This document shows, in pieces, positions 47,068-57,715 of a stretch of DNA of 64,000 nucleotides (the first letter of the stretch is position 1; each line of letters begins with the position of its first letter). The stretch is from an uncultured Pelagibacteraceae bacterium (GTDB taxonomy: Bacteria; Pseudomonadota; Alphaproteobacteria; Pelagibacterales; Pelagibacteraceae), in assembly GCA_902556265.1 (NCBI GenBank), contig CACDVM010000003.1:42789-106788 (forward strand). The letters run 5' to 3'. The notes under the pieces are model-generated. The model had not been told where the DNA came from and searched no databases. It worked only from the letters and a program-made list of their open reading frames with translations. The translations under genes were made by a program, and so were the position numbers.

Positions 47068-48603
47068 TTAACTTTTAAAAGTACCTTTCAATTGAGTAAT
47101 CATTTCTACAAGTAGTTTTTCTTTATCATCATCGAGTTTTCCTGAACTTTGAATTGAGTCAATTATTTCAGGTTTATCTGATTTACATTTCTCTATTATT
47201 TTTCTCTCAAATTCAGCAACATCTTTTAAGTCGATGTCATCAAGATAACCTTTAACCCCACAAAAAACAGATATTACTTGTTCTGCAACAGTCATTGGTG
47301 AGTATTGTTTTTGTTTTAAAAGCTCAGTTAATTTAGATCCCCTGTTTAAAAGTTGCTGAGTAGATGCATCTAAATCAGATCCAAATTGAGCAAACGCAGC
47401 CATCTCTCTATATTGGGCTAATTCTAATTTCATTGATCCAGAAACTTTTTTCATTGCTTTTGTTTGAGCCGATGATCCAACTCTAGATACTGATAATCCA
47501 ACGTTAATCGCAGGTCTAATACCTTGGTTAAATAATTCTGTTTCTAAGAATATTTGCCCATCTGTAATTGAAATTACATTGGTCGGGATAAATGCGGAAA
47601 CATCTCCACCCTGTGTTTCAATTATTGGAAGAGCTGTTAATGAACCACCACCGTGTTCATCACTTAGTTTTGCAGCTCTCTCGAGCAATCTACTATGTAA
47701 GTAAAATACATCTCCTGGGTAAGCTTCACGTCCTGGAGGCCTTCTCAAAAGAAGAGACATCTGTCTATATGCAACCGCTTGTTTAGATAAATCGTCGTAA
47801 ATTATTAATGCATGCATCCCATTGTCTCTGAAATATTCACCCATAGCACATCCGGTATATGGTGCTAAAAATTGTAAAGGCGCAGAGTCAGATGCTGTAG
47901 CAGCAACGATAGTTGTATATTCCATTGCACCTGCTTCTTCTAATGTTTTTTGAATTTGTCTGACGGTTGATCTTTTTTGTCCAACCGCAACATATATACA
48001 ATATAATTTTTGTTTTTCATCACCAGACTCATTTATTTTTTTTTGATTGATGATTGCATCTACAGCAACAGCTGTTTTTCCAGTCTGTCTATCACCAATT
48101 ATTAGTTCTCTTTGACCTCTTCCAATTGGAACTAAACTATCAATTGATTTCAACCCAGTTTGCATTGGTTCACTAACTGATTGTCTGGGAATAATTCCTG
48201 GTGCTTTTACCTCTACTCTAGTTTTTTTAACACTCTTGCTCAATGATCCCTTGCCATCAATAGGATTACCTAGACCGTCAACAACTCTTCCTAATAATTC
48301 TTTTCCAACAGGGGTATCAACAATGCTACCAGTTCTTTTTACTACATCACCCTCTTTTATGTTTCTGTCATCACCAAAAATTACTACACCAACATTTTCA
48401 CTTTCTAAGTTAAGAGCCATTCCCTTTGAACCATCTGCAAATTCTACCATCTCTCCAGCCTGAACATTATCTAGACCATAAATTCTAGCAATACCATCTC
48501 CTACCGACAATACTTGTCCAACTTCTGAGATTTCAGCTTTATCACCAAAATTTTTTATTTGTTCTTTTAATATCTTTGTAACTTCTGAAGGATTTATTTC
48601 CAT
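47068..48603 (-). CDS. atpA: ATP synthase F1 subunit alpha
   Basis: Non-catalytic nucleotide-binding subunit of F1. The 511-residue protein has the Walker A motif [14 protein letters not shown] near residue 169 and the [47 protein letters not shown] block near 268-310. The signature [17 protein letters not shown] lies near 365. Length matches E. coli AtpA (513). Start codon directly follows the atpH stop. Confidence 0.98.
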   Translation of the reverse strand: MEINPSEVTKILKEQIKNFGDKAEISEVGQVLSVGDGIARIYGLDNVQAGEMVEFADGSKGMALNLESENVGVVIFGDDRNIKEGDVVKRTGSIVDTPVGKELLGRVVDGLGNPIDGKGSLSKSVKKTRVEVKAPGIIPRQSVSEPMQTGLKSIDSLVPIGRGQRELIIGDRQTGKTAVAVDAIINQKKINESGDEKQKLYCIYVAVGQKRSTVRQIQKTLEEAGAMEYTTIVAATASDSAPLQFLAPYTGCAMGEYFRDNGMHALIIYDDLSKQAVAYRQMSLLLRRPPGREAYPGDVFYLHSRLLERAAKLSDEHGGGSLTALPIIETQGGDVSAFIPTNVISITDGQIFLETELFNQGIRPAINVGLSVSRVGSSAQTKAMKKVSGSMKLELAQYREMAAFAQFGSDLDASTQQLLNRGSKLTELLKQKQYSPMTVAEQVISVFCGVKGYLDDIDLKDVAEFERKIIEKCKSDKPEIIDSIQSSGKLDDDKEKLLVEMITQLKGTFKS

Positions 48604-49161
48604 TTATGCCTCTATCATTCTATTTTCGATTTGTTGTAATTTATTTTTAATTGAGGTATCAACCATAGTACTCCCAACTTGTACTATCAAACCTCCTATT
48701 AAACTTTCATCATGTTCGTAGTTTAATTTTATTTTTGAGCTAAAATTTTTAGTTAACACCTCTGTAATTTTTTTTATTTCCTCACTTGATAAATTTTTTG
48801 CTGATTTTAATTCAGCTTTGAGTTCACCTCTTTTTCTTGAACAAGTTTCAATAAAACTTTTAAGAATATCTTTTATAAAAAAGAAGCGTCTTTTTTGAAT
48901 TAAAAAGTTTAAAAAATTTTTAAATAAACTATCAAATTTATAGTTTTGCAAAATTTTATTTACTACTTTTGACAAATCTTCAAAACTGATAGTTGGATCT
49001 TTAATTAAATTACAAAAATCATCGCTGTGGTTTATTAAATTTAGCATAGATAGAGATTGATCTTCTATCTGACTTAATAAGTTATTTTCCTCTGAAAGTT
49101 CAAAAAGTGCGAGAGAATATCTTTCAGCTGATGTGATTGAAAATCCTGTATTTTTGCTCAA
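48604..49161 (-). CDS. atpH: ATP synthase F1 subunit delta
   Basis: Connects F1 to the peripheral stalk. The 185-residue protein has the N-terminal helical domain (ERYSLALFELSEE). The C-terminal family motif DESLIGGLIVQVGSTMVDTSIKNKLQQIENRM is clear. Translation starts at TTG (49161-49159) with AGGA upstream at suitable spacing; no ATG fits. It leads atpHAGDC; the Fo genes (atpB, E, F) are not here, as usual in alphaproteobacteria. Confidence 0.94.
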   Translation of the reverse strand: MSKNTGFSITSAERYSLALFELSEENNLLSQIEDQSLSMLNLINHSDDFCNLIKDPTISFEDLSKVVNKILQNYKFDSLFKNFLNFLIQKRRFFFIKDILKSFIETCSRKRGELKAELKSAKNLSSEEIKKITEVLTKNFSSKIKLNYEHDESLIGGLIVQVGSTMVDTSIKNKLQQIENRMIEA

Positions 49162-49236
49162 TTTATTTCCTATATTATGTTGAAGATTAATTAAAAATCA
49201 CGCTTTAATTAACATATGACCATTATGTCTTCAAGT

Positions 49237-49263
49237 AGCACGTTCGTTTAAAAGTGCTTTTTT
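49237..49263 (+). terminator. Weak plus-strand terminator-like hairpin
   Basis: AGCAC (49237-49241) and GTGCT (49254-49258) form a 5-bp stem with a 12-base loop, directly followed by five more T residues. It has terminator polarity on the plus strand, although both flanking genes (priA and atpH) run leftward. The 108-bp gap presumably also holds the atp promoter. I see no other convincing element in it. Confidence 0.3.
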
Positions 49264-49269
49264 CTAAGG

Positions 49270-51225
49270 TTAATTGAAGTTTATTGGATCTACATCAACT
49301 GAAAGTTTTATTCCTGGTTGAAATTTGTAATTTGGAATTGCTGTTGCTAATGAATTTTGCAATTTTAATGTTTTTGCTCCTCTAATTAATAGCCTGATTC
49401 TGTATCTTTTTTTTAATCTAAATATCGGAGCATTTACAGGACCTAAAATTTTTCTTTTTAATTTCATTTCAATAAAAATTTTAAATTTGTATGCCTCTTT
49501 TTCTAATCTTAATTCATTGTCACCGGTTAATATTAATGAAATAAACCTTTGAAATGGTGGAAGTTTATTTCTTTTTCTAATATCTAGCTCTCTATTTAAA
49601 AAAATATCAGGATTGCTATTTGTCAAATCAGAAATCATTTTATAATTATTGTTATAAGTTTGAAAATATACGGTTGCAGGTTTACCTGTTCTACCAGCTC
49701 TTCCAGAAAGTTGATGATATAACTGTAAGTTTTTTTCTGCACTTCTTAAATCATGTCCTTGGGAAGAGAGATCGATATCAACTACTACAATACAATTTAA
49801 ATTTGGAAAATGAAAACCTTTAGAAATTAACTGTGTACCAACTAAAATTTGAGTCTGATTATTAATTATTTTTTCTAATTTAATTTTAGAATCTTTTTTA
49901 TTCATCGTGTCACTTGAAAAAATTTCAATTTTTTTCGATGGAAATTTTTTTTTGACTTCCTCAGATATTCTTTCAACACCTGGGCCACTGAAAATGATTT
50001 CACAATCCCCTTTTTTTACACATTTTCTTTTTAAAAGTGTTTTGAAACCACAGTAATGACATAATAAATTACCCTTATTTTTATGATAAACTAAATTAAT
50101 CGAACAGTTTGGACATGAATAACTATTAAAACATTTATTACAAAGTACATGTGGAGAAAATCCACGTCGGTTTAAAAAAAATAATACTTGATCATCTTTA
50201 TCAAGGTGAAACTTTACTCTCTCTATTATTTGTTTTGAAAGCCATGATTGTTTTTCTAATTTAGTTTCATTGAGATTAATTATTTCATAATTAGGTAAGG
50301 ACGCATTTTTATAACGATGTTCTAATCTTGAAATACTATACTTGCCTTTTTGCACGTTATCGAATGTTTCTATCGATGGGACAGCAGTGATTAAATTAAT
50401 AGGAATATTTTCAAACGATGCCCTTGAGATTGCCATATCTCTTGCATTATAAGAGACACCTTCGTCTTGCTTATAAGATTGATCGTGCTCCTCATCAACA
50501 ATAATTAAACCTAATTTACTAAATGGTAAAAATAATGATGATCTTGCTCCAATCACAACTTTAATTTCTCCATTAGTTACACCTTTCCAAATAATTTCTT
50601 TCTTTTTTTTTGAAATACCAGAGTGCCAAACTGCTGGTACAATACCAAAAAATTCTAAAAACTTTTTTTCAAATTGACTTGTTAAGCCTATTTCAGGTAG
50701 TAGTATCAGACCTTGAAAGCCTTTATTTATAATTTCTTTTAGTGCAGAAAAATAAACCATGGTCTTACCAGATCCTGTTGTACCTTGGAGAACATGAACT
50801 CTAAATTTTTCATTAAAAATATTCATTTTTTTCAGTGATTTGTTTTGCTCCTCAGAAAGTTTAATTGTATTTGCTTTAATACCTGTGTTGAAAATCTTAA
50901 AAGCATCTTTTTGAACATTTTCTATAGCGTTACTACTTAGTAAGATTAATTTTAAGGCCATTCCTTTTGGAATAATATTATATTCAGCAAACCAATTAAG
51001 AAATTTAATTGTTGTTTTTTTTAGTGGAGTAACATTTAGTTTTTTTAAAACAGTCTTTATTCTAAAATTTTTATCATTTTTTTTTTCAAATTCATCCCAT
51101 ACAACCCCTGTAATTTTTGACTTACCGAAAGGCACCACTACGTAGTCACCTACTTTTAAATGTAATTCACTTTCATATGTAAAAGGATAATTAAATATAT
51201 TAGGTAAAAGAATCGGAAACTTCAT
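49270..51225 (-). CDS. priA: Primosomal protein N' (PriA helicase)
   Basis: Restarts stalled replication forks by loading the replicative helicase. The start at 51225 (MKFPILLPNIFNYPFTYES) gives 651 residues; a longer frame would run into lpdA. Walker A is GTTGSGKTMVYFSAL near residue 160, DEEHDQSYKQ follows near 250, and helicase motifs continue to QLSGRAGRTGKPATVYFQT near 515. The zinc-binding insert has pairs CNKC, CPNC and CHYC. The fourth pair is spaced differently from the usual CPxC (CVKKGDC). It lies 22 bp after lpdA, at the end of the TCA operon. Confidence 0.95.
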   Translation of the reverse strand: MKFPILLPNIFNYPFTYESELHLKVGDYVVVPFGKSKITGVVWDEFEKKNDKNFRIKTVLKKLNVTPLKKTTIKFLNWFAEYNIIPKGMALKLILLSSNAIENVQKDAFKIFNTGIKANTIKLSEEQNKSLKKMNIFNEKFRVHVLQGTTGSGKTMVYFSALKEIINKGFQGLILLPEIGLTSQFEKKFLEFFGIVPAVWHSGISKKKKEIIWKGVTNGEIKVVIGARSSLFLPFSKLGLIIVDEEHDQSYKQDEGVSYNARDMAISRASFENIPINLITAVPSIETFDNVQKGKYSISRLEHRYKNASLPNYEIINLNETKLEKQSWLSKQIIERVKFHLDKDDQVLFFLNRRGFSPHVLCNKCFNSYSCPNCSINLVYHKNKGNLLCHYCGFKTLLKRKCVKKGDCEIIFSGPGVERISEEVKKKFPSKKIEIFSSDTMNKKDSKIKLEKIINNQTQILVGTQLISKGFHFPNLNCIVVVDIDLSSQGHDLRSAEKNLQLYHQLSGRAGRTGKPATVYFQTYNNNYKMISDLTNSNPDIFLNRELDIRKRNKLPPFQRFISLILTGDNELRLEKEAYKFKIFIEMKLKRKILGPVNAPIFRLKKRYRIRLLIRGAKTLKLQNSLATAIPNYKFQPGIKLSVDVDPINFN

Positions 51226-51247
51226 ATTTTTATAATATGAAAATAAT

Positions 51248-52648
51248 TTAAGAGTGTATTGCTCTTTTATCCACAGATAATGCTGCTTCTTTGACAGCTT
51301 CTGAAAAAGTTGGATGCGCATGGCAAGTTCTAGCTATATCTTCTGAACTTGCACCAAACTCCATTGCGACTCCTATTTCAGCGATTAGCTCTCCAGCATG
51401 AGGGCCAATTAAATGGGCTCCTAATACTTTATCTGTTTTTTCATCAGCAAGTATTTTTACAAATCCTTCAGCATCATCTATTGCTTTCGCTCTTGAATTT
51501 GCCATAAAAGAAAATTTGCCAATCTTATATTTAATTTTCAATTCCTTTAATTGTTCTTCAGTTTTTCCAATTGAGGCAACTTCTGGAGTTGTATAAATTA
51601 CTCCAGGAATAGTATCATAATTTACATGTCCTGATTGACCTACAATGTTTTCTGCGACGGCTATACCTTCATCCTCTGCTTTGTGTGCAAGCATTGGGCC
51701 AACTATTACATCTCCTATTGCATAAATATTGCTTTGATTTGTTTTAAAATTTTTATCTGTTTTAATCCTTTTTTTTTCATCTAAATCAATTCCAACTTTT
51801 TCTAAATTTAAATTTGCTGTATTTGGTTTTCTACCCACAGAAATTAGAACAGCATCACATTCAAAATTTTTACTTCTACCATCCATATCTTTTGTAGAAA
51901 CAATAGCTCCTGATTTATTTTTTTTTATTTTTTCTACTTTGTGCTTCATATGAAAGCTAATTCCCTGTTTCTTCAAAATTTTCATGAATTCACTTGAAAT
52001 CTCTTTATCCATCCCTGGTGTAATATGATCTAGAAATTCCACCACATGAACTTCAGCACCAAGTCTTGACCAAACGGATCCCATTTCTAATCCAATGTAA
52101 CCACCGCCGACTATAACCATTTTTTTTGGAACTTGATCAAGTTTTAAAGCACCTGTAGAGGAAATTATTATTTTTTCGTCAAATTCAACACCTGGCAAAG
52201 ATACGGGTACTGAACCAGTAGCAATTATTACGTTGTCTGTTTCGACTAAACTTTCTTTATTTTTATCATCTTTAATTAAAATTTCATTTTTTGATTTAAA
52301 GCTGCCAGTGCCTTTAAAATAAGTCACTTTATTTTTTTTTAATAAAAACTCAACTCCCTTAGTTAATATAGTCACAGCCTTATCCTTATTTTTCATCATT
52401 TTCGATAAATTTAATTTTACCTCTCCTGTTTCTATTCCTTTGCTGGAAAGATTTTGAGCTTTATGAAATTCTTCTGATAAATTTAATAAACTTTTAGATG
52501 GGATACATCCTACATTTAAACAGGTTCCACCTAAAGATCCACGAGACTCAATACATGCAGTTTTGAGACCTAATTGTGCAAGTCTAATAGCACAGACATA
52601 ACCACCTGGACCACCACCAATTACTACAGCTTGAAATTTTTCTGCCAT
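51248..52648 (-). CDS. lpdA: Dihydrolipoyl dehydrogenase (E3)
   Basis: FAD enzyme that reoxidises lipoyl groups of 2-oxoacid dehydrogenase complexes, making NADH. The 466-residue protein has AVVIGGGPGGYVCAIRLAQLG at the N-terminus and the redox disulfide GGTCLNVGCIPSK at residues about 41-53. The NAD domain is MVIVGGGYIGLEMGSVWSRLGAEVHVVE near 180, and the catalytic histidine lies in CHAHPTFSEA near 445. It follows sucB by one base, so it is probably the E3 of the 2-oxoglutarate dehydrogenase complex, perhaps shared with others. Confidence 0.97.
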   Translation of the reverse strand: MAEKFQAVVIGGGPGGYVCAIRLAQLGLKTACIESRGSLGGTCLNVGCIPSKSLLNLSEEFHKAQNLSSKGIETGEVKLNLSKMMKNKDKAVTILTKGVEFLLKKNKVTYFKGTGSFKSKNEILIKDDKNKESLVETDNVIIATGSVPVSLPGVEFDEKIIISSTGALKLDQVPKKMVIVGGGYIGLEMGSVWSRLGAEVHVVEFLDHITPGMDKEISSEFMKILKKQGISFHMKHKVEKIKKNKSGAIVSTKDMDGRSKNFECDAVLISVGRKPNTANLNLEKVGIDLDEKKRIKTDKNFKTNQSNIYAIGDVIVGPMLAHKAEDEGIAVAENIVGQSGHVNYDTIPGVIYTTPEVASIGKTEEQLKELKIKYKIGKFSFMANSRAKAIDDAEGFVKILADEKTDKVLGAHLIGPHAGELIAEIGVAMEFGASSEDIARTCHAHPTFSEAVKEAALSVDKRAIHS

Positions 52649-53920
52649 TTAAATATCTAAAAATAACCTTCTAGGGTCTTCTAAATTTTCTTTAACCATC
52701 TTTAAAAATGAAACTGAGTCTTTTCCATCAATAATTCTATGATCATATGACAATGCTAAATACATTATAGGTCTAATTTTAATTTCACCATTTACTACAG
52801 TTGGTCTATCAACAATATTATGCATTCCCAATACTCCAGACTGAGGTAGATTTAATATTGGGGTTGATAGCATTGATCCATAAACTCCACCATTACTAAT
52901 GGTAAATGTACCTCCCTGAAGATCTTCAATTGTAAGTTTACCATTTTTCGCTTTTTCAGAAATTTCCTTAATATTTTTTTCTATATCTGCAAAAGATAAT
53001 TCATCAGCATTTTTTAGAACAGGTACAACTAAACCTTTGTCAGTTCCAACTGCAAAACTTATATTATAATAATTTTTATAAATAATTTCATTTCCATCAA
53101 TTTCTGCATTTATGGCAGGAAAGTTTTTCAATGCTACAACGCAAGCTTTTACAAAAAATGACATAAAACCAAGCTTAATCCCATATCTATCCTGAAAATC
53201 ATTTTGATTTTCCTCTCTCATTTCTTTAACATTTGTCATATCAACTTCATTAAAAGTTGTTAACAACGCAGCATTTTCTTGTGCTTGCTTTAATCTTTTA
53301 GCGATAGTTTGTCTTAACCTAGTCATTTTGATTTTTTCTTCTTGACCATACTTAATTTTTCTCTCAGATGGTGGTGGATTAACACCCATTAAATTTATCA
53401 AATCACCTTTTAAAACTCTGCCATCTTTTCCAGTTCCCTTGATTGATTTAATGTCAATTTTTTTTTCACTAACTATTTTTCTAACTGCTGGTGATAATGA
53501 TTGATCTGTGTTTATATTCTCTTGAATTTCATTAGTTAAAACTAAAGGTTTTTCAATTATTTTTTCTTCTTTTTGTTCAAAAATTTCTGGTTCCTCCTTT
53601 TGAGTTTCTAATTTAACAATATTATTCTTTTCTACTTTAGGCTCGGTATTTTCATTATCTTCTTTTTTTGATGACTCCACAGCACTACCTGATACTGATC
53701 CTAACAAAGAACCAACCTCAACAATTGAACCATCTTTGGAATTTATTTTTGTTAGTATCCCTGAAACAGGAGATGGGACTTCTAAATTTACTTTATCAGT
53801 TTCTAATTCTACAATCGGTTCATCTGACTCAACTTTATCTCCTTCATTTTTTAACCATTTTGAAACTGTAGCCTCTGTGATACTCTCGCCAAGTACTGGA
53901 ACTAAAATTTTTTCACTCAT
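52649..53920 (-). CDS. sucB: 2-oxoglutarate dehydrogenase E2 (succinyltransferase)
   Basis: Transfers the succinyl group to CoA. The 423-residue protein has one lipoyl domain (lipoyl lysine in [14 protein letters not shown] near residue 43) and an acidic linker rich in Glu, Lys and Pro. The E1/E3-binding domain follows at about 144-180 ([32 protein letters not shown]). The catalytic core ends with [20 protein letters not shown], where the histidine is catalytic. It is 7 bp after sucA and 1 bp before lpdA. Confidence 0.97.
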   Translation of the reverse strand: MSEKILVPVLGESITEATVSKWLKNEGDKVESDEPIVELETDKVNLEVPSPVSGILTKINSKDGSIVEVGSLLGSVSGSAVESSKKEDNENTEPKVEKNNIVKLETQKEEPEIFEQKEEKIIEKPLVLTNEIQENINTDQSLSPAVRKIVSEKKIDIKSIKGTGKDGRVLKGDLINLMGVNPPPSERKIKYGQEEKIKMTRLRQTIAKRLKQAQENAALLTTFNEVDMTNVKEMREENQNDFQDRYGIKLGFMSFFVKACVVALKNFPAINAEIDGNEIIYKNYYNISFAVGTDKGLVVPVLKNADELSFADIEKNIKEISEKAKNGKLTIEDLQGGTFTISNGGVYGSMLSTPILNLPQSGVLGMHNIVDRPTVVNGEIKIRPIMYLALSYDHRIIDGKDSVSFLKMVKENLEDPRRLFLDI

Positions 53921-53927
53921 TTTTTAA

Positions 53928-56804
53928 TTATTCAAAAACTTTCTTTATAATTTCTTGCTGTTGAGAAATATGCCATTTTGCATATCCTGTTGCTGGAGAT
54001 GCGTCAGGGCTTCTTCCTATATAAGAAATCTGATTATTATTAGCCTTTATATTATCTAATGTCCATTGGATATAATCTCTTACTGAAAACCACGCCCCCA
54101 TATTTTTAGGTTCCTCTTGACACCAATAAAAATATGCATTTTTTGTATAAGCCCTTAATTCATTAGCCAAAGCTTTTGCAGGAAATGGATAAAGCTGTTC
54201 AATTCTAAAAAAAACGACATCATCCCTCTTCAATTTTTCTCGAGCATCAATCAAATCAAAATAAATTTTTCCTGAACAGAGAATCACTTTTTTAATTTTT
54301 TTTGGATCTTTTAGTTTAATAAAACCCTTACTTTTTGGGTCAATAGCGTGATCCCATAAAACTCTATGGAATGAATTTTCTTTACTAAAATCCTCAATAT
54401 TTGAAACACACTGTTTGTGTCTTAATAAAGATTTGGGAGTCATAATTATTAGAGGCTTTCTAAAATCTCTATGCATTTGTCTTCTTAAAGCATGAAAATA
54501 ATTGGCAGGTGTTGTACAATTCATTACTTGCATATTATCATTTGAACATAATTGTAAAAACCTTTCTAATCTTGCTGAGGAATGTTCTGGTCCCTGACCT
54601 TCATAGCCATGAGGTAATAACATAACTAGACCAGATGCTCTTGACCATTTTCTTTCTCCAGAAGCTATGAATTGATCAATTACAACTTGAGCTCCATTAG
54701 CAAAATCTCCAAATTGTGCTTCCCATAAAGTTAATGTGTTTGGTTCAACTAAGCTATAACCGTATTCAAAACCAAGAACAGCCAGTTCAGATAAAAAGCT
54801 ATCTACTACTTCAAACTGTTTTTGATTTTTAGAAATATTGTTTAGAGGAATATATCTTGAATTATCTAATTGATTTCTCAAAACTGAATGTCTTTGGCTA
54901 AACGTACCCCTCCCTGAATCTTGGCCAACTAATCTGACTGGATAGCCTTCTTCTACCAAGGATCCAAAGGCCAAAGCTTCTGCTGTTGCCCAGTCAATTC
55001 CATTGCCATTTTTTACAGTTAATTTTCTATTATCTAATATTTTTGAAATTGTTTTATGAACGTTAATTTCTTTAGGAATTGTATTAATCTTATTTGATAT
55101 TACTTGAAGTTTTTTTATATCAGAACCAGTTACACCTCTTTTGTCTTTTCCTCTTTCTGGTTTATACCTTGACCAAGTTCCTTCAAACCATTCAATTTTT
55201 GGTTTGTAATCTTTTGCATTTTCAAACTGTTCGTTTAATAAATCTTTAAATTTTTTAATTGACCCATTTAAATAATTGCTAGATATAGAATTTTCATTAA
55301 TCAATTTTTCGCCATAAACTTTCACTGGTGATGGATGTGAACGTATTATTTTATACATGAGTGGTTGAGTAAAAGAAGGTTCGTCTCCTTCGTTGTGACC
55401 AAATCTTCTGTAACAAATTAAATCTATCACGACATCTCGGTTAAATTTTAATCTAAAATCTGTTGCTATTCTTGCGGCATATACTACTGCTTCGGGATCA
55501 TCTCCGTTAACATGAATTATTGGAGCTTCAACCATTTTTGCAACATCCGAAGGATATGGTGATGATCTGGCAAACCTTGGACTAGTTGTAAAACCTATCT
55601 GATTGTTAATTATAATATGGATTGTTCCTCCAGTGTTATGACCAGGAAGTCCAGACATAGCAAAACATTCTGCAACCACTCCTTGACCAGCAAAAGCAGC
55701 ATCACCATGTATTAAAATTGGAATTACTTTTTTTCTTTGCTTATCTTTGTGAAAATATTGTTTAGCTCTTGTCTGTCCTAGCACAACTGGATTTACTGCT
55801 TCTAAATGTGAAGGGTTATCAGTCAAACTGACATGTACAGAATTTCCATCAAACTCTCTATTTGATGAAGCACCTAAGTGGTATTTTACGTCTCCAGCAC
55901 TATCTTCTTTAGAAGAATTTATTTCTCCAGCAAATTCATTGAATATTCTTTTATAAGATTTTTGAAGTACATTTGCTAAAACGTTTAGTCTTCCTCTGTG
56001 AGACATTCCAATTTTTACTTCTTTTACCTGGGACTGACCTCCAATCTTTATTATTTGTTCAAGGGCTGGAATTAAACTTTCACCCCCATCTAAACCAAAT
56101 CTTTTTGTACCCACATATTTTGTGTGAAGAAATTTTTCAAATCCTTCTGCTTGAATTAATTTATTTAAAATCGCTTCTTTTCCATTTTGAGTAAATTTAA
56201 AATCATCTACTTTTTCAACTCTATCTCTAAACCATTTTCTCTCTGTAGGATTGGAAATATGCATGTACTCATATCCAAGTGATCCACAATATTTTTCCCT
56301 TAAAAACAGAAGTATTTCTTTAATATTTGACTCTTGCTTATTGGTTACACCATCAAGAAATATTTTTTTATTATAATCCTCTTTTTTAAAACCATATGAT
56401 TCTGGGTGAAGTTCATCTAAATAATCTGATTTTAATAAATTTAAAGGATCTAATTTTGCAATTAAGTGACCTCTTTGTCTATAAGATCTAATCATTGCTA
56501 CAGCTTTAATTGAATTTGCGTTTGATTTCATTATTTCTAGTTGAGACAAATTTCCATTCTTTTGAAAATTTTTTTGTGCATCGTTAAATAATGACTGTTT
56601 AGGTTTGCGACTCCATGATGGACCATTTATTTCTTTAATAACATCATCAGCCTCATCACCAATTTCATTGAAATATTCTCTCCAACTATCTGGTAAATTT
56701 GGATCATTATTGACAAACTTTATATGCATTTCTTCTATGAAGGCACTGTTAGATTTACTTAAAAATGCTGTTTTTTTATATTCAAGATTTTTAGATGAAG
56801 ACAT
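53928..56804 (-). CDS. sucA: 2-oxoglutarate dehydrogenase E1
   Basis: Thiamine-diphosphate decarboxylase component. The 958-residue protein begins with the E1-specific SAFIEEMHIKFVNNDPNLPDSWREYF. The thiamine-binding half contains KIGMSHRGRLNVLANVLQK near 265 and ILIHGDAAFAGQGVVAECFAMSGL near 362. The C-terminal half has GQDSGRGTFSQRHSVL and LPHGYEGQGPEHSSARLERFLQLC near 755. Its length fits the family (about 930-990). It lies between sucD and sucB, 34 bp after sucD. Confidence 0.97.
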   Translation of the reverse strand: MSSSKNLEYKKTAFLSKSNSAFIEEMHIKFVNNDPNLPDSWREYFNEIGDEADDVIKEINGPSWSRKPKQSLFNDAQKNFQKNGNLSQLEIMKSNANSIKAVAMIRSYRQRGHLIAKLDPLNLLKSDYLDELHPESYGFKKEDYNKKIFLDGVTNKQESNIKEILLFLREKYCGSLGYEYMHISNPTERKWFRDRVEKVDDFKFTQNGKEAILNKLIQAEGFEKFLHTKYVGTKRFGLDGGESLIPALEQIIKIGGQSQVKEVKIGMSHRGRLNVLANVLQKSYKRIFNEFAGEINSSKEDSAGDVKYHLGASSNREFDGNSVHVSLTDNPSHLEAVNPVVLGQTRAKQYFHKDKQRKKVIPILIHGDAAFAGQGVVAECFAMSGLPGHNTGGTIHIIINNQIGFTTSPRFARSSPYPSDVAKMVEAPIIHVNGDDPEAVVYAARIATDFRLKFNRDVVIDLICYRRFGHNEGDEPSFTQPLMYKIIRSHPSPVKVYGEKLINENSISSNYLNGSIKKFKDLLNEQFENAKDYKPKIEWFEGTWSRYKPERGKDKRGVTGSDIKKLQVISNKINTIPKEINVHKTISKILDNRKLTVKNGNGIDWATAEALAFGSLVEEGYPVRLVGQDSGRGTFSQRHSVLRNQLDNSRYIPLNNISKNQKQFEVVDSFLSELAVLGFEYGYSLVEPNTLTLWEAQFGDFANGAQVVIDQFIASGERKWSRASGLVMLLPHGYEGQGPEHSSARLERFLQLCSNDNMQVMNCTTPANYFHALRRQMHRDFRKPLIIMTPKSLLRHKQCVSNIEDFSKENSFHRVLWDHAIDPKSKGFIKLKDPKKIKKVILCSGKIYFDLIDAREKLKRDDVVFFRIEQLYPFPAKALANELRAYTKNAYFYWCQEEPKNMGAWFSVRDYIQWTLDNIKANNNQISYIGRSPDASPATGYAKWHISQQQEIIKKVFE

Positions 56805-56838
56805 TATTTATTTTAATATAAGCCTAGAAAAAAAATTT

Positions 56839-57714
56839 TCAATTAGACAGTTTATTAAACAAAGTTTTTCCAATAATTGATGGAGATTTAGCAACTGTTA
56901 TGCCTGATTCCTCCATTTTTTTTATCTTGTCTTCTGCACCACCTTTGCCTCCAGAAATGATAGCTCCTGCGTGACCCATTCTTCGACCTGGTGGAGCTGT
57001 GATTCCCGCAATAAATCCAACTATTGGTTTTTTTATTTTATGATTTCTTACAAATTCTGCTGCTTCTTCTTCAGCAGTGCCACCTATTTCACCAATCATT
57101 AAAATTGATTTTGTTTCCTCATCATTGAGAAATAGGTCTAAACAGTCGATAAAGTTAGTTCCATTTATTGGATCTCCACCAATTCCTATACAGGTTGATT
57201 GTCCTAAGCCATTTTCAGTAGTTTGAGCAACCGCTTCATAAGTTAATGTTCCAGATCTAGATACAATGCCAACTGATCCTCGTTTATGAATATTTCCCGG
57301 CATAATTCCAATTTTACATTCATCAGGAGTAATAATTCCTGGGCAGTTTGGACCTATTAATCTACTTTTTGATCCATTTAACTTTTGTCTAACTCTAAGC
57401 ATATCCTGAACAGGAATACCTTCTGTAATACAAACTATTAATTCAATAGACGCATCAATTGCCTCTATAATGGCAGCTGCAGCAAATTTAGCTGGAACAT
57501 AAATCATTGTTGCATCTGCACCAACCTCATTTTTTGCTTCAACAACACTATTAAAAACTGGTCTATCTAAATGTTTTTGACCCCCTTTTTTTGGTGTAAC
57601 TCCACCAACTAAATTTGTTCCATATTTAATTGCTTGCTCTGAGTGAAAAGTACCATGTGACCCAGTAAAGCCCTGGCAAATAACTTTTGTGTTTTTGTTA
57701 ACTAATACGGACAT
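56839..57714 (-). CDS. sucD: Succinyl-CoA ligase subunit alpha
   Basis: Alpha subunit of the ADP-forming succinyl-CoA ligase, which makes ATP (or GTP) from succinyl-CoA. The 291-residue protein has the CoA-binding start [33 protein letters not shown], a [10 protein letters not shown] motif near residue 122, and the phospho-histidine in [20 protein letters not shown] near 245. Length matches E. coli SucD (289). It follows sucC by one base. Confidence 0.98.
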   Translation of the reverse strand: MSVLVNKNTKVICQGFTGSHGTFHSEQAIKYGTNLVGGVTPKKGGQKHLDRPVFNSVVEAKNEVGADATMIYVPAKFAAAAIIEAIDASIELIVCITEGIPVQDMLRVRQKLNGSKSRLIGPNCPGIITPDECKIGIMPGNIHKRGSVGIVSRSGTLTYEAVAQTTENGLGQSTCIGIGGDPINGTNFIDCLDLFLNDEETKSILMIGEIGGTAEEEAAEFVRNHKIKKPIVGFIAGITAPPGRRMGHAGAIISGGKGGAEDKIKKMEESGITVAKSPSIIGKTLFNKLSN

Positions 57715-57715
57715 T

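Noticed and set aside
51226..51321. Longer priA reading frame overlapping lpdA
   Set aside because: The extra 32 residues look like out-of-frame lpdA sequence, while MKFPILLPN at 51225 matches the usual PriA start.
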